A stretch of 64,000 nt of DNA from Desulfobacula sp. (GCA_023701135.1 JAMPXP010000008.1:1-64000); one strand, 5' to 3'; counted from the stretch's first letter, positions 47,628 through 58,647 are shown. A program made the numbers and translations. Notes: generated by a model from the letters alone, not told the origin.

Positions 47628-50600
47628 GCGCCCATTCAGGACCGGCCGGGAAAATTGCCCGTTTTTTCATCGATTCCAAGCTGACACCCCTCATCATCAT
47701 CGCCTCCATCCTGCTGGGCATGGCCGCCGTCATTGCCCTGCCCAGAGAGGAAGAGCCCCAGATCATTGTTCCCATGATTGATGTCTTTGTCCAGATGCCC
47801 GGAGCCTCGGCCAAGGAAGTGGAGCAGCGGGTGACCAAACCCATGGAAAAACTGCTCTGGGAGATCCCCGGGGTCGAATATATCTATTCCACTTCCATGC
47901 CGGGCATGTCCATGGCCGTGGTCCGGTTCCTGGTGGGCCAGGATGAAGAAGCCTCCATTGTCAAGCTTCAATCCAAGCTGACCTCCAATTACGACCGGAT
48001 TCCCTCGGGTGTGAGCCCGCCTCTCATCCGTCCCCGGTATATCGACGATGTCCCCATCCTGGCCCTGACCTTCTGGAGCGAAGAGGTGGACCACTACCTG
48101 CTCCGGCGGCTGGTGGCGGAAGTGGAGGACAGCGTCAAACAGGAGCCCAATGTGTCCATCACCACCCTCATCGGCGGTGAACAGCGGCAGGTGAACGTGC
48201 GTCTGGACCCTTCCCGCCTGGCGGCCTACGGCCTGGACATGGAGCAGGTGGCAGGCCAGGTGGCCGCCGCCAACCATGCTTCGGACTCGGGCGGGTTTCC
48301 GTCTGCCAAGGGTCAGGTGGTGGTTCACACGGGCGGCTTTTTAAAGGACGCCGAAGATGTGGGCCGGGTGGTCATCCATGTGTACCAGGGCCGCCCCGTG
48401 TATCTGAGGGATGTGGCCGCCATTGACGACGGGCCTTCAGACCCCGGCCAGTATGTGTTTTTCGGAACCGGTCCGGCGGCGGCTGAAAAAGAAATCCCCC
48501 GGGTGGAAGCGTCCAAGGGCGTGTTCCCGGCGGTGACCCTCACCGTGGCCAAGCGCAAGGGCACCAATGCCATTTCTGTGGCTGAAAAGGTCCTGGAACG
48601 GGTGGAGGACGCCAGGGGCCGGATCATCCCGGACAATGTCCACATGACAGTCACCCGCCATTACGGGGAAACCTCCAAGGAAAAATCCGACGAACTTCTG
48701 CTCCACATGCTCATCGCCGTGGTGTCCGTGACCATCCTCATCTGGTTCACCTTGGGCCACCGGGAATCCGGGGTGGTGGCCTTTGCCATCCCCGTCACCC
48801 TGGCACTGACCCTGACCACATTTTACCTCTACGGTTACACCCTGAACCGCATCACCCTCTTTGCCCTTATTTTTTCCATCGGTATCCTGGTGGACGACGC
48901 CATTGTGGTGGTGGAAAACATCGTCCGCCATTACCGGCTGCCGGAAAACCAGGACCGTTCCAAATTCGACGTGGCCATCGAGGCTGTGGATGAAGTGGGC
49001 AATCCAACCATCCTCGCCACCTTTACCGTCATTGCCGCCATCCTGCCCATGGCCTTTGTGGGCGGGCTCATGGGACCCTATATGCGGCCCATCCCGGTGG
49101 GGGCTTCGGCGGCCATGTTCTTTTCCCTGCTGGTGGCCTTTATCGTGACGCCCTGGGCCTCGGTCCGGATGATCAAGGCTGAAGGTCAGGCCGGTTCCCA
49201 TGACCATACCGATGACTGGTCCACCCGGCTCTACCGCAGGGTCATGGACAAGCTCCTGCACCAACCCTTCTGGCAGCGGGGCTTTCTTTTCGGCGTGGCC
49301 GGGCTCTTGATCCTGGCCTGCGCCATGGTGGGATTCGGCCTGGTCCGGGTCAAAATGCTGCCCTTTGACAACAAGAGCGAATTCCAGGTCATCCTGGATA
49401 TGCCGGAAACCGCCACCCTGGAGGACACGTCCGCCGTGGCCCTGGAAATGGGGGAATACCTCAAAACCGTCAACGAGGTGGTGGATTACCAGATCCATAC
49501 CGGCACGGCCGGGCCCTTTAATTTCAACGGCCTGGTCCGGCATTATGATTTGAGAAACCAGCCCCACATGGCCGATATCCAGGTCAATCTGGCCGGCAAG
49601 GGCCAGCGGAAACACCAGAGCCACGATATTGCCAAACGGGTGAGGGACCCTTTGAAGGCCATTGCCGACCGCCATGGGGCGCGGGTGAAAATTGCCGAGG
49701 TTCCGCCCGGACCACCGGTATTGTCCACCCTGGTGGCCGAAGTCTACGGCCCGGATTATGAGCGGCAGAAAGAGCTGGCCCTCAAGATCCGGGATATTTT
49801 CGAAGGCACCGAAGGCGTGGTGGACGTGGACTGGTATATGGAAGAAGACCAGGTCCGGTTCCAACTGGATATTGACCAGGAAAAGGCGGCCCTCCACGGC
49901 ATCAGCACGGGCAGGATCGCCCGGACCCTGAAAACCGTCCTGGAAGGCGCGACGCCCGGACTTCTGCACCAGCCCCTGGAAAAAGAGGACCTTCCCATTG
50001 TCCTCCGGCCGGCCCTGGCCGACCGGGCCGGGGTGGACCGGCTGGGGGCCGTGCAATTGCCCGGCGCCGACGGGAGTCTTGTGGCCCTGTCCTCCCTGCT
50101 CCATATCCAGGAGACGGAACCCGACCGGAGCATTTATCATAAAAATCTCATGCCCGTGATCTATGTCACGGCCGATATGGCCGGGGACAATGAAAGCCCG
50201 GTCTATGCCATTCTGGAGATGAGAAAGAAAATCGACGGGATCAAAACCCCGGAAGGGTATCGCATAGTCCAGCACACGGCGGCCCTGCCCGGCTCGGACC
50301 GTCAGTTGTCCATGAAATGGGACGGGGAATGGCATATCACCTATGAGGTCTTCCGGGATCTGGGCTTTGCCTTCGGCGTGGTCCTGGTCCTGATCTTCGT
50401 CCTGGTGGTGGGCTGGTTCCAGTCCTTTTCCACCCCCTTTGTCATCATGGTGGCCATCCCCTTTTCCCTCATCGGCATTCTTCCGGCTCACTGGGCCATG
50501 AACGCCTTTTTCACGGCCACCTCCATGATCGGCTTCATTGCCGGGGCCGGGATTGTGGTGCGAAATTCCATCATCCTGGTGGATTTCATTGAGCTGAGAC

Positions 50601-50851
50601 TCGGTCAGGGCATGCCCCTGGACCAGGCCGTTATCGATGCCGGGGCCGTCCGGTTCCGGCCCATGATGCTGACGGCCGCCGCCGTGGTGGTGGGCGCTTC
50701 CGTCATCCTGTTTGACCCGATTTTCCAGGGCCTTGCCATCTCCCTCATGGCCGGGGAAGTGGCTTCCCTGCTCTTTTCCCGCATGGCGGTGCCGGTTCTG
50801 TATTTTATGGACAAACGCTGGGAATCCGTTCATATCAAAGTCAAGGAGTAA
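47624..50851 (+). CDS. RND efflux transporter permease
   Basis: 1075 aa; [54 protein letters not shown]; multiple TM. Confidence 0.93.
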   Translation: MSAHSGPAGKIARFFIDSKLTPLIIIASILLGMAAVIALPREEEPQIIVPMIDVFVQMPGASAKEVEQRVTKPMEKLLWEIPGVEYIYSTSMPGMSMAVVRFLVGQDEEASIVKLQSKLTSNYDRIPSGVSPPLIRPRYIDDVPILALTFWSEEVDHYLLRRLVAEVEDSVKQEPNVSITTLIGGEQRQVNVRLDPSRLAAYGLDMEQVAGQVAAANHASDSGGFPSAKGQVVVHTGGFLKDAEDVGRVVIHVYQGRPVYLRDVAAIDDGPSDPGQYVFFGTGPAAAEKEIPRVEASKGVFPAVTLTVAKRKGTNAISVAEKVLERVEDARGRIIPDNVHMTVTRHYGETSKEKSDELLLHMLIAVVSVTILIWFTLGHRESGVVAFAIPVTLALTLTTFYLYGYTLNRITLFALIFSIGILVDDAIVVVENIVRHYRLPENQDRSKFDVAIEAVDEVGNPTILATFTVIAAILPMAFVGGLMGPYMRPIPVGASAAMFFSLLVAFIVTPWASVRMIKAEGQAGSHDHTDDWSTRLYRRVMDKLLHQPFWQRGFLFGVAGLLILACAMVGFGLVRVKMLPFDNKSEFQVILDMPETATLEDTSAVALEMGEYLKTVNEVVDYQIHTGTAGPFNFNGLVRHYDLRNQPHMADIQVNLAGKGQRKHQSHDIAKRVRDPLKAIADRHGARVKIAEVPPGPPVLSTLVAEVYGPDYERQKELALKIRDIFEGTEGVVDVDWYMEEDQVRFQLDIDQEKAALHGISTGRIARTLKTVLEGATPGLLHQPLEKEDLPIVLRPALADRAGVDRLGAVQLPGADGSLVALSSLLHIQETEPDRSIYHKNLMPVIYVTADMAGDNESPVYAILEMRKKIDGIKTPEGYRIVQHTAALPGSDRQLSMKWDGEWHITYEVFRDLGFAFGVVLVLIFVLVVGWFQSFSTPFVIMVAIPFSLIGILPAHWAMNAFFTATSMIGFIAGAGIVVRNSIILVDFIELRLGQGMPLDQAVIDAGAVRFRPMMLTAAAVVVGASVILFDPIFQGLAISLMAGEVASLLFSRMAVPVLYFMDKRWESVHIKVKE

Positions 50852-50854
50852 CCC

Positions 50855-52201
50855 ATGAAACCCGTTAATGCATTGACCCATATCGCGCTTGCTCTTTCTG
50901 TCCTGGCCTGCCTGTTCCTCATCCCGGCTCAAAGCCCGGCGGCGGACCTCACCCTTTCTGAAGCCGTTGAAAAGGCCCTTGCCAACAACCCCATGCTCCA
51001 GGCCGCCGGGTTCCGGGTGGCCTCGGCAGAAGAAAAAACCACCCAGGCCGGGTCCGGTTCCCTGCCCCAGGTCCATCTCAACGGCGGGTACAGCCGGACC
51101 ACCAATCCCATGTGGGCCTTCGGCACCAAACTGAACCAGGAAGCCATCACCCAGCCGGATTTTGACCCGGCTCGGCTCAACCACCCGGACGATATCGGAA
51201 ATTATCATTCTTCCCTGTCCGTGGTCTGGCCCGTATATGACCAGGGCCGGACCTGGTACGGCCTCCAGCAGGCCCGCCTGAACCGGGATGCGGCCGGGCT
51301 CTATGCAGAGCGGGCCCGGCAGGAGGTCATTAACGGAACCATCAGCGCCTATATCGGGGCTGTGCTGGCCAGGGAAAATGAGATTGTCATCCGCCAGGTC
51401 ACGGACACGGCCCGGTCCCATTTAAACCTCATCCAATCCCGGTATGACGGCGGCTTTGTGGCCAAAAGCGATCTTCTCCGGGCCCAGGTCCATATCGCCG
51501 ACCTGGAACAGCAACTGGCCGAAGCCAAAAGCGGGGCTGATATCGCCAGATGCCGCCTCGCCGTTGCCATGGGCGTCGAAGAAAATCTCACCCTGACCCT
51601 GACCTCGCCCCTGGAACAGGGAGAACCCATCCAGGGCGATCTGGATGCCTGGATCAACAGGGCCCTGGCTGACCGCCCGGATCTGAAATCCCTTTCGCTT
51701 CAAAAGGATATGGCCAAAAAAGAAGTGGATAAAGCCAAGGCGGCCCGTCTGCCTTCCGTCAACCTGACGGGCAATTATGAAATCAATTCCGAAGAACTGG
51801 ACGACCACGGCAACAGCTATACCGTCGGAGCCGCCCTTTCCCTCCCCCTCTATACGGGCGGCCGGGTGTCCGCCGCCATCCGGGAAGCCGAGAGCAATCT
51901 GAAACAGGCCGATGCCATGCTGAGAAGCCTGAACCAGCAGATCTGCGGCGAAACCCGCCAGGCCTTTTTCAATGCCCAGAGCGCCTGGGAACGGATACCG
52001 GTTTCAAAGGCTGCCGTGGGTCAGGCCGAGGAATCCCTGCGCATCGTCAAAAACCGGTATGACAGCGGCCTCTTCACCATTACCGACCTCCTGGACGCAG
52101 AAGCCGCGGTCCAGCAGAGCCGAATGAACCATTTAAAATCCCTGCACGATTACCAGGCCGCCGCCGCAAGGCTTGTCCTGGCGGCAGGGAGTATGGATTG
52201 A
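50855..52201 (+). CDS. TolC-family outer membrane protein
   Basis: Signal peptide; LTLSEAVEKALANNPMLQAAGFRVASAEEKTTQAGSGSLPQVHLNGGYSRT; NRYDSGLFTITDLLDAEAAVQQSRMN. Confidence 0.9.
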   Translation: MKPVNALTHIALALSVLACLFLIPAQSPAADLTLSEAVEKALANNPMLQAAGFRVASAEEKTTQAGSGSLPQVHLNGGYSRTTNPMWAFGTKLNQEAITQPDFDPARLNHPDDIGNYHSSLSVVWPVYDQGRTWYGLQQARLNRDAAGLYAERARQEVINGTISAYIGAVLARENEIVIRQVTDTARSHLNLIQSRYDGGFVAKSDLLRAQVHIADLEQQLAEAKSGADIARCRLAVAMGVEENLTLTLTSPLEQGEPIQGDLDAWINRALADRPDLKSLSLQKDMAKKEVDKAKAARLPSVNLTGNYEINSEELDDHGNSYTVGAALSLPLYTGGRVSAAIREAESNLKQADAMLRSLNQQICGETRQAFFNAQSAWERIPVSKAAVGQAEESLRIVKNRYDSGLFTITDLLDAEAAVQQSRMNHLKSLHDYQAAAARLVLAAGSMD

Positions 52202-52216
52202 GATGTGAAAGTAAAT

Positions 52217-52685
52217 TTATCCCTCTATAATGACTACAACAAGCTGCCTTGGGTCATGGGCGACATGGACCATGAAAAGTTCTATATCGGCTGTCTTGCT
52301 GGGGCCTGAAATAAAGGTCATGCAATTGCTCAGGCCCGTTCATCTGGTCTTCTGTCCTGGGGCCTCATTTAAACCGATTTCCTCGATCACCATGGATTTG
52401 CCCTTGACCACCATGTTGATCCGGTTCTCTTTGGCCGCCTTAAGGCAATAGACCACGGCTTTCGTGGCATCCGTGGCAAAAAAGACCTGGCCTCCCCGGT
52501 CCTGGATTTTTTTTGGCAAGGGTTTCCAGGAGAAAATCCAGGTGGTTGATGGCGAATTCCCTTATTTCATGGTCTTTTTGCCTTAATCCGGGACCTTCTG
52601 GCAGATCCTGGTAGGTTTTTGCCGTGGCCGGGCCCAGCCGGGTTTGAAAATTCAAGAGCGCATGCTGCAGCCTCTTGTCGCCGAT
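52217..52685 (-). pseudogene. Remnant fusing the N-terminus of a LutB-like protein to the C-terminus of a LutC-like protein
   Basis: IGDKRLQHALLNFQTRLGPATAKTYQDLPEGPGLRQKDHEIREFAINHLDFLLETLAKK, frame change at an 8-A run, IQDRGGQVFFATDATKAVVYCLKAAKENRINMVVKGKSMVIEEIGLNEA, then TFISGPSKTADIELFMVHVAHDPRQLVVVIIEG*. Confidence 0.65.
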
Positions 52686-52700
52686 TGGCGTTGCAGCGGT

Positions 52701-52911
52701 CTATTTATAAAATTCCGTCTGAAGTTTCATATGCTCCTTTGCCGGCCTAAAAGCTCGGCAATGTGCATAGTTTTGACGGCAGCATTTTTCCAATGCCTTC
52801 ATTTCCAAAAATTTAAGGCCTTTGACATGGGCCATCAGATGCCTTGACTGGCGGGCAACGCCCCAGGTGTCTTAACAGATGGCAGGAATGATGGTAGGTG
52901 ACGCATCCGTT
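52701..52911 (-). pseudogene. LutA-like (CCG domain) C-terminal remnant, frameshifted
   Basis: VTYHHSCHLLRHLG, frame change, ARQSRHLMAHVKGLKFLEMKALEKCCRQNYAH..., stop at 52701; directly upstream of the LutB remnant on the same strand. Confidence 0.55.
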
Positions 52912-53149
52912 ACCTTCAGAACATCCACAAGGCACTGGATGAACAGGGTTACACGGGTCAATGTCTTTCCTCTTTATTTTTTCCGGCATTCGGTTTTTCT
53001 GAACACCAGGTTCAAAAGCCCTTTCCTTGGTTTTAAAATATTGATACTGAATCCTGCTGCCGGAATTTTAGTGGATCTGGACCCCATATCAGTGGATCAT
53101 TAGCATGATACCGGGAAATTTTCATTAACATTTACTTACAAAACAGGAT

Positions 53150-53353
53150 TTGTTGATTGTGAAAGCATGTGATGTCATCGACTTGATCGGGAATACGCCA
53201 TTAATAAGGCTTAAGAACGAAAATATTATTGCCAAGGCTGAATTTCTCAATCCCGGCGGCAGCATCAAGGACCGGATCACCCTTGCCATGATCGAAGCGG
53301 CGGAACGGGGCAGAGAGGCAATCATCCGGAAGATGGCCTGGAACCGGATTTAA
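53150..53353 (+). pseudogene. Truncated cysteine synthase/PLP-dependent beta-synthase N-terminal stub
   Basis: [46 protein letters not shown], then an unrelated short tail and stop. Confidence 0.65.
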
Positions 53354-53640
53354 ACCTGTTTTTTGACAGCACTGCCGATAAAAATCTGCCCATATTTATA
53401 CCCTGTCCACCGGCCTTGCCCAGATGTTCAAAAAACTGGCCAAAGCCCTTAGATAAGTCTGTTAAAAAAGGAAAACTGCCCGCTCAAGCAATGTGCTTTT
53501 GAAATTCAGAGGGGATATGATAAGTTCATGGATTTTTTATCTGGCATAAAAACAGGGAATAAGGTAGCATGAAATTATCGAATCTAAAAAATATGATATA
53601 TTTAATACCCTCTTTCAATCGGGGAGAATGAAGCGAAACA

Positions 53641-54375
53641 ATGAAAAAAATCCTCCTGGGATTGATTTTGTTCCTTTGTTTGTTCTTTGCTTCCGGTTCA
53701 GCCGGCCAGACCCTACTCACATTTACAACAGGAGATGATCAGCGCCTTGGCCGGGCAAAAGCAATGAATACCGTGCTGACGGAATGTTTCAAACGGATGG
53801 GAATAAAACTTGAAATTACGCCAATGCCTTCGGAACGGTCATTGATAAATGCCGACAACGGCATAGAAGATGGTAATTTTTTACGAACGGACAAACTTTC
53901 CTATGCGTTTCCAAACCTGCTCATAGTACCCGAAAGGATCGCCGTAAACCGTGTTGTCGCATTTTCAAAAAATGAAAACATTAAGATTAACGGTTGGAAG
54001 AGCCTTTTAAAATACCATGTGGCCTATGTGAATGGATGGAAAAATTGCGAACGCGAGATCGGAGACCATAAAGCCAAAACCGTTGTCAAAAATGAAGATC
54101 TGTTGTTCACCCTTCTTGAGAATAATCGTGCAGATGTCGGCATTTTTGAATTTGATACGGGCAAGGATTTGTTGAACAAATTGGGTTATACCAGCATTAA
54201 AGCCATTGAACCGCCTATTGTGACCAACGATTTATTCTTGTATGTTCATAAAAAACACGCGGGATTGATCCCTGAGATCGTAAAAACACTCCAATCAATG
54301 AAGCAGGACGGAACCTATCAGAATATCGTCAATCAATATCACCCTGGAAATTCTAAAAGCTGGGAAATAAAATAA
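53641..54375 (+). CDS. Periplasmic substrate-binding protein (SBP_bac_3-like)
   Basis: Signal peptide; LTFTTGDDQRLGRAKAMNTVLTECFKRMGIKLEITPMPSERSLINADNGIEDG. Confidence 0.82.
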   Translation: MKKILLGLILFLCLFFASGSAGQTLLTFTTGDDQRLGRAKAMNTVLTECFKRMGIKLEITPMPSERSLINADNGIEDGNFLRTDKLSYAFPNLLIVPERIAVNRVVAFSKNENIKINGWKSLLKYHVAYVNGWKNCEREIGDHKAKTVVKNEDLLFTLLENNRADVGIFEFDTGKDLLNKLGYTSIKAIEPPIVTNDLFLYVHKKHAGLIPEIVKTLQSMKQDGTYQNIVNQYHPGNSKSWEIK

Positions 54376-56654
54376 TGCATACAGGAGAGTTAAAAAAGAA
54401 AGGCATTTTCCAATGGGGAATTGCACAGAAATTCATACTATGGCTTTGCTTATTCAGCTCACTGCTCGCAATTATGATAACGGCCGTGCAATTGTATATC
54501 AGCTATAAAAGCGGGTTGGATTCAATTGTGAAAAGTATCCGCCAGGTTGAAAGAACTTACCTTGACGGCATTATAAAAAGCCTATGGATATCAGATACGG
54601 AACTTTTACAGACACAGATCGACGGAATGATGAAATTGCCTGATATGCAGTATGTCGGTGTGGTGCAGGACAAAAAGAGCATTGCAGAAGCAGGGATTAT
54701 TAAAGACAAAAATGTCATCACTGAAGAATTCTCGTTACCCTATACCTATCAGGATAAAACCATTTCACTGGGAACGCTTCGGGTCGTTTACACACTGGAA
54801 AATATATACAGCCGCATGATCACAGATGCTTTTGTATTAATTCTTTCCCAAAGTATTGCCATATTGCTTATCTCATGTTTTATCTTTTTCATCTTTTACC
54901 GGTTGGTGGCCCGGCATCTTTATGAACTGGTGAACTATGCCAGATCCTTAAGTGTCGATACGCTGGAAACCCCTTTTACGCTGAAACGGGATCAAACCCG
55001 ATGGGGGGAGGATGAGTTTGACGAGTTAACAAAATCCATCAACCTCATGCGGAGCAATCTCAAAGACTCTTATTCCCGCCTGGAGGGAGAAGTCCTTGAA
55101 CGAAAACAGGCACAAAAAGCACTCCAGGAAAGCGAAACCCATCTGCGGACATTGATCAATGCCCTGCCTGACCTTGTCTGGCTGAAAGATTCCGACGGGG
55201 TTTACCTGTCCTGCAATGCCAAATTTGAACGTTTGTTTGGCGCCGGGGAAGCTCAGATCAAGGGCAAAACAGACTATGATTTCCTGGACAGATCACTGGC
55301 CGATTTTTTCAGGGAAAAGGACAGGCTTGCCATAGAAATAGGTGAGCCGAGCATGAACGAAGAAGAAATCACCTATGCCGATGACGGCCATACAGAGATT
55401 TTGGAAACCATCAAGAACCCGATGTATGACGAAAAAGGAAACCTCATCGGCGTATTGGGGGTCGGCCGGGATATCACCGCAAGAAAAAAGGCGGAAAAAG
55501 AAAAAATCAGACTCAAAACAGAACTGCAGCAGGCTCAGAAGATGGAGGCCGTTGGAAGGCTTGCAGGCGGTGTTGCCCATGATTTCAACAATATGCTGAG
55601 CATTATACTGGGGAATACCGATATTATTCTTGAAGATTTAAATGCGTCAGATCCGGTTATTAATAATTTGCGTGAAATTCATAAGGCCGCAGAACGATCG
55701 GCAGATCTGACCCGGCAGTTGCTGGCCTTTGCCAGAAAGCAGACCATCGCACCAAAGGTTCTAAATTTGAATACAGCGATTGAAGACATGGTCAAAATGC
55801 TTAAACGGCTTATTGGTGAGGATATCGACCTGATATGGAAACCATCGGACGCGTTATGGAAAATCAAAATAGACCCCTCACAGATTGATCAGGTGCTGGT
55901 CAATTTCTGTGTTAACTCCAGAGATGCGATTAAAAGTGTCGGCAAAGTCACCATTGAGACTGAAAATGTCAGTTTTGACATGGCTTACTGTCTTGAACAC
56001 GATGGGTTCAAACCCGGTGATTATGTGATGATGGCGTTTAGTGATGACGGCGCCGGTATGGACAGGGATACCCTGGCAAACATTTTTGAACCTTTTTTTA
56101 CGACAAAGGAAATGGGTCAGGGGACAGGCCTGGGTCTTGCCACTATTTATGGTATTGTCAAACAGAACAATGGATTTATAAATGTCTACAGTGAACCCGG
56201 CCAGGGGACAACATTTAAGGTTTATTTCCCCAGGCATGAGGCATCCTGTATGGAAACAAAGGCGGTTGAACCTGAGATCAAAAAAGGCAATGCGAAAATT
56301 CTGCTGGTGGAAGACGAAATCTCCATCCTGAAGACGACAGCAACGATGCTGGAACGATTGGGTTATAAAGTTTTATCAGCATCCACGCCCGGAGAGGCTA
56401 TTCAAATGGCAGGCGATTTAGGCCCTGATGATCTTCATCTGCTGATAACCGATGTTGTCATGCCTGAGATGAACGGCAGGGACTTGGTCGAAAAGATATG
56501 CCGCTTGCACCCGGACATTAAATGTCTTTTCATGTCCGGGTATACGGCAAATGTGATTGCCCACCATGGTATATTGGATGAAGGGATTGAATTTATAAAC
56601 AAGCCCTTTTCCAGGCAAGAGCTGGCTTCAAAAATATGGGAAGCGCTGCATTGA
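54375..56654 (+). CDS. Membrane hybrid sensor kinase (sensor-HAMP/PAS-HisKA-HATPase-REC)
   Basis: Two TM flanking a periplasmic domain; PAS; GGVAHDFNNMLSIILGNTDIIL; GQGTGLGLATIYGIV; C-terminal REC ILLVEDEISIL. Start overlaps the upstream stop (TAATG). Confidence 0.92.
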   Translation: MHTGELKKKGIFQWGIAQKFILWLCLFSSLLAIMITAVQLYISYKSGLDSIVKSIRQVERTYLDGIIKSLWISDTELLQTQIDGMMKLPDMQYVGVVQDKKSIAEAGIIKDKNVITEEFSLPYTYQDKTISLGTLRVVYTLENIYSRMITDAFVLILSQSIAILLISCFIFFIFYRLVARHLYELVNYARSLSVDTLETPFTLKRDQTRWGEDEFDELTKSINLMRSNLKDSYSRLEGEVLERKQAQKALQESETHLRTLINALPDLVWLKDSDGVYLSCNAKFERLFGAGEAQIKGKTDYDFLDRSLADFFREKDRLAIEIGEPSMNEEEITYADDGHTEILETIKNPMYDEKGNLIGVLGVGRDITARKKAEKEKIRLKTELQQAQKMEAVGRLAGGVAHDFNNMLSIILGNTDIILEDLNASDPVINNLREIHKAAERSADLTRQLLAFARKQTIAPKVLNLNTAIEDMVKMLKRLIGEDIDLIWKPSDALWKIKIDPSQIDQVLVNFCVNSRDAIKSVGKVTIETENVSFDMAYCLEHDGFKPGDYVMMAFSDDGAGMDRDTLANIFEPFFTTKEMGQGTGLGLATIYGIVKQNNGFINVYSEPGQGTTFKVYFPRHEASCMETKAVEPEIKKGNAKILLVEDEISILKTTATMLERLGYKVLSASTPGEAIQMAGDLGPDDLHLLITDVVMPEMNGRDLVEKICRLHPDIKCLFMSGYTANVIAHHGILDEGIEFINKPFSRQELASKIWEALH

Positions 56655-56717
56655 TTATTCTCCACGGCAACCAGGGGGATGATGATTGGGCAGCCTGATA
56701 CATGGAACCGCAGCAAG

Positions 56718-56933
56718 TCACTTATAATCTTTAATAATTTTCAAAACCAGCAATATCAGGGGAAAAAGGTGAAAGAACAGGTCAAAGATATCCATTGGCC
56801 TGTGCAGGGTCCCGTTTTTCAGCATCAGGATTTTTTCCACCACATGGGGCATGGGTTTTGCCGGTGCCAACAGCATCATAACCGTGAATATGATCAACAC
56901 GGTGTATGGAATTTTATCAAGAAAATTTAACAT
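56718..56933 (-). CDS. Small integral membrane protein
   Basis: 71 aa; two hydrophobic segments around MPHVVEKILMLKNGTLHRPMDIFDLFFHLFPLILLVLK; plausible conserved small protein. Confidence 0.6.
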   Translation of the reverse strand: MLNFLDKIPYTVLIIFTVMMLLAPAKPMPHVVEKILMLKNGTLHRPMDIFDLFFHLFPLILLVLKIIKDYK

Positions 56934-57164
56934 GGGCTGACTTTATCATGGGGCGGATTAATTTTAAAGCAGTTATTGCGAGCCGGCCATGAATATCTCC
57001 TGGCATTTTCCTGCAAACACCGGCAATGGGTTTTCAGTCCAAGGCAAGGGCATATTATAAATGTGCTGGGAATCCCCAGGAAAAATATGGTAGGCTGTTT
57101 CAATTTTGCAGCCACCCGGCAGTGATGGCTGCCGGACGGTCAACCGGTACAACAGGAGCAAAAG

Positions 57165-57908
57165 ATGAACCCAATATCCGATGGAATAAGGATACTTGAA
57201 GGATCCGCCGATGTCCTTGTGGTGGCCCCCCACAGCCCGATTATTAACGGCGCCCATGAAAACGATATCCGGACCGGGCTCATTGCAGAGCAGATCCATC
57301 AGCAGCTTGGCTGCACCGCCATTATCAACCATAGATTCTTTAAGCCCAAGGGCGAGATCAAAAAAAATGCCGGACACTATTTCCTTGATCTTTACCGGGT
57401 CGACCATGCCCGTGAAGTCCCCGGGTATATCGAGGCCATCCGGGATGTTGTCACCCGGGATAAAAAGACATTTGTGTTCTGGATCCACGGTATCTTCACC
57501 CATTTTGCCCTGGCCAGGGCAAAAGAACATATGGATCTGAATTTGTTTGACGGGCCGCCGGAAGCCCTCCATGCATTGATCGCCTTTGGCCAGGGCGGGG
57601 ATCCCAAAACCGGGGATGACAAGGACAGCTTTACTGCAAGAAAACAGACGGCCAAAACCTTTCAAACTCGTCTGACCCGCCAGGGGATGACCACCCTCAT
57701 CACCCATCCGGCCTGCAACAATTACCGGGGACGTGACGCCAAACGGTTCAACCAGTGGTTTCTCCTTCAGGGGTTTGGCTTTGACCGGGTGGAATCCATC
57801 CAAATGGAAATAAAAGAGGCCGGTTTCAGGGATTCGCGGCAGAACGCCATGAAGACGGCGGCCATCATCGCCCGGGCCATCAAAAACCTGACCCTTGAAT
57901 TTTTGTAA
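57165..57908 (+). CDS. Hypothetical protein, possibly N-formylglutamate amidohydrolase-like
   Basis: 247 aa; VLVVAPHSPIINGAHENDIRTGLIAEQIHQQLGC; HGIF motif. Fold guess only. Confidence 0.5.
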   Translation: MNPISDGIRILEGSADVLVVAPHSPIINGAHENDIRTGLIAEQIHQQLGCTAIINHRFFKPKGEIKKNAGHYFLDLYRVDHAREVPGYIEAIRDVVTRDKKTFVFWIHGIFTHFALARAKEHMDLNLFDGPPEALHALIAFGQGGDPKTGDDKDSFTARKQTAKTFQTRLTRQGMTTLITHPACNNYRGRDAKRFNQWFLLQGFGFDRVESIQMEIKEAGFRDSRQNAMKTAAIIARAIKNLTLEFL

Positions 57909-58124
57909 ATGGTTTGCCGTGTCAAGCATAAAAATCTGATCCCGGAGCAGGTCTGGCACGGTCCGGCCCATTGGCGGGCCATGCTCGTTTATGCCGATCA
58001 GATCATATTGGATTATGCCAAAGATAATTTTAAAGAAAGGGATCTTTTTTTGCTCCTGGCCGGGATCAGTCTCCACGATATGGGCGTTCACTGCCTTTTA
58101 TTGCCCAGAGCCTTGAAGCCCTGA
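57909..58124 (+). pseudogene. Truncated HD-domain-like protein
   Basis: WHGPAHWRAMLVYADQIILDYAKDNFKERDLFLLLAGISLHDMG, ending abruptly just after the HD pair. Confidence 0.45.
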
Positions 58125-58183
58125 CCGTTTATGATGACGGCATCACCATCTTATAGAGCGGAGTCCACCGTGGTTCTGGAGGT

Positions 58184-58615
58184 CTATTTTGGGCCTGGCG
58201 CCGGAAAGATTTCCCGGGGCGCCTTGAATTTGGATTCAAGTTTTTTGAAAAACACCTCCGGATTGCAGTCCGGGCTGTCATCCTCATCCCCTGTGCATTC
58301 TCCGGGGGCAAAATCCACGATCTGCCATTCCCCTTTTTCAAGACGAACCAATACCCCCAGGGGTTCGTAGAAATTCTTTCCATCCGGGGAGCGCGGGCTG
58401 ACCTGAAGCCAGGCCCATTCGTTCCTGATTTTGAAATGCTCCACAAAAAAGACGGCATCAATGTCGAATTCTTTTTTCAGGTGGCGGCGGAGGGTGTCGA
58501 GGATTTCCTTTCGTTCCGGGCTGCTCTTGGCCGGGGTATAGGCCCCGGAACCGTTTGCAGGCAGAGGCGTCAAAGTAAAGACAAAGAGCAGTATGGCGAA
58601 TGACAAAAGCTTCAT
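58184..58615 (-). CDS. Secreted hypothetical protein
   Basis: N-terminal signal peptide MKLLSFAILLFVFTLTPLPANG; 143 aa. Confidence 0.55.
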   Translation of the reverse strand: MKLLSFAILLFVFTLTPLPANGSGAYTPAKSSPERKEILDTLRRHLKKEFDIDAVFFVEHFKIRNEWAWLQVSPRSPDGKNFYEPLGVLVRLEKGEWQIVDFAPGECTGDEDDSPDCNPEVFFKKLESKFKAPREIFPAPGPK

Positions 58616-58647
58616 TATCAGACCCTTACTCCTTTTTTAAGCGTGCT

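Noticed and set aside
48437-51421. 994-aa minus-strand ORF opposite the RND permease and TolC genes
   Set aside because: Antisense of two clear genes; composition is Gly/His/Asp-rich as expected from the complement of GC-rich codons, with no domain-like motif.
56973-58091. 372-aa minus-strand ORF
   Set aside because: Mostly antisense to the 57165-57908 gene; low-complexity, unconvincing protein.
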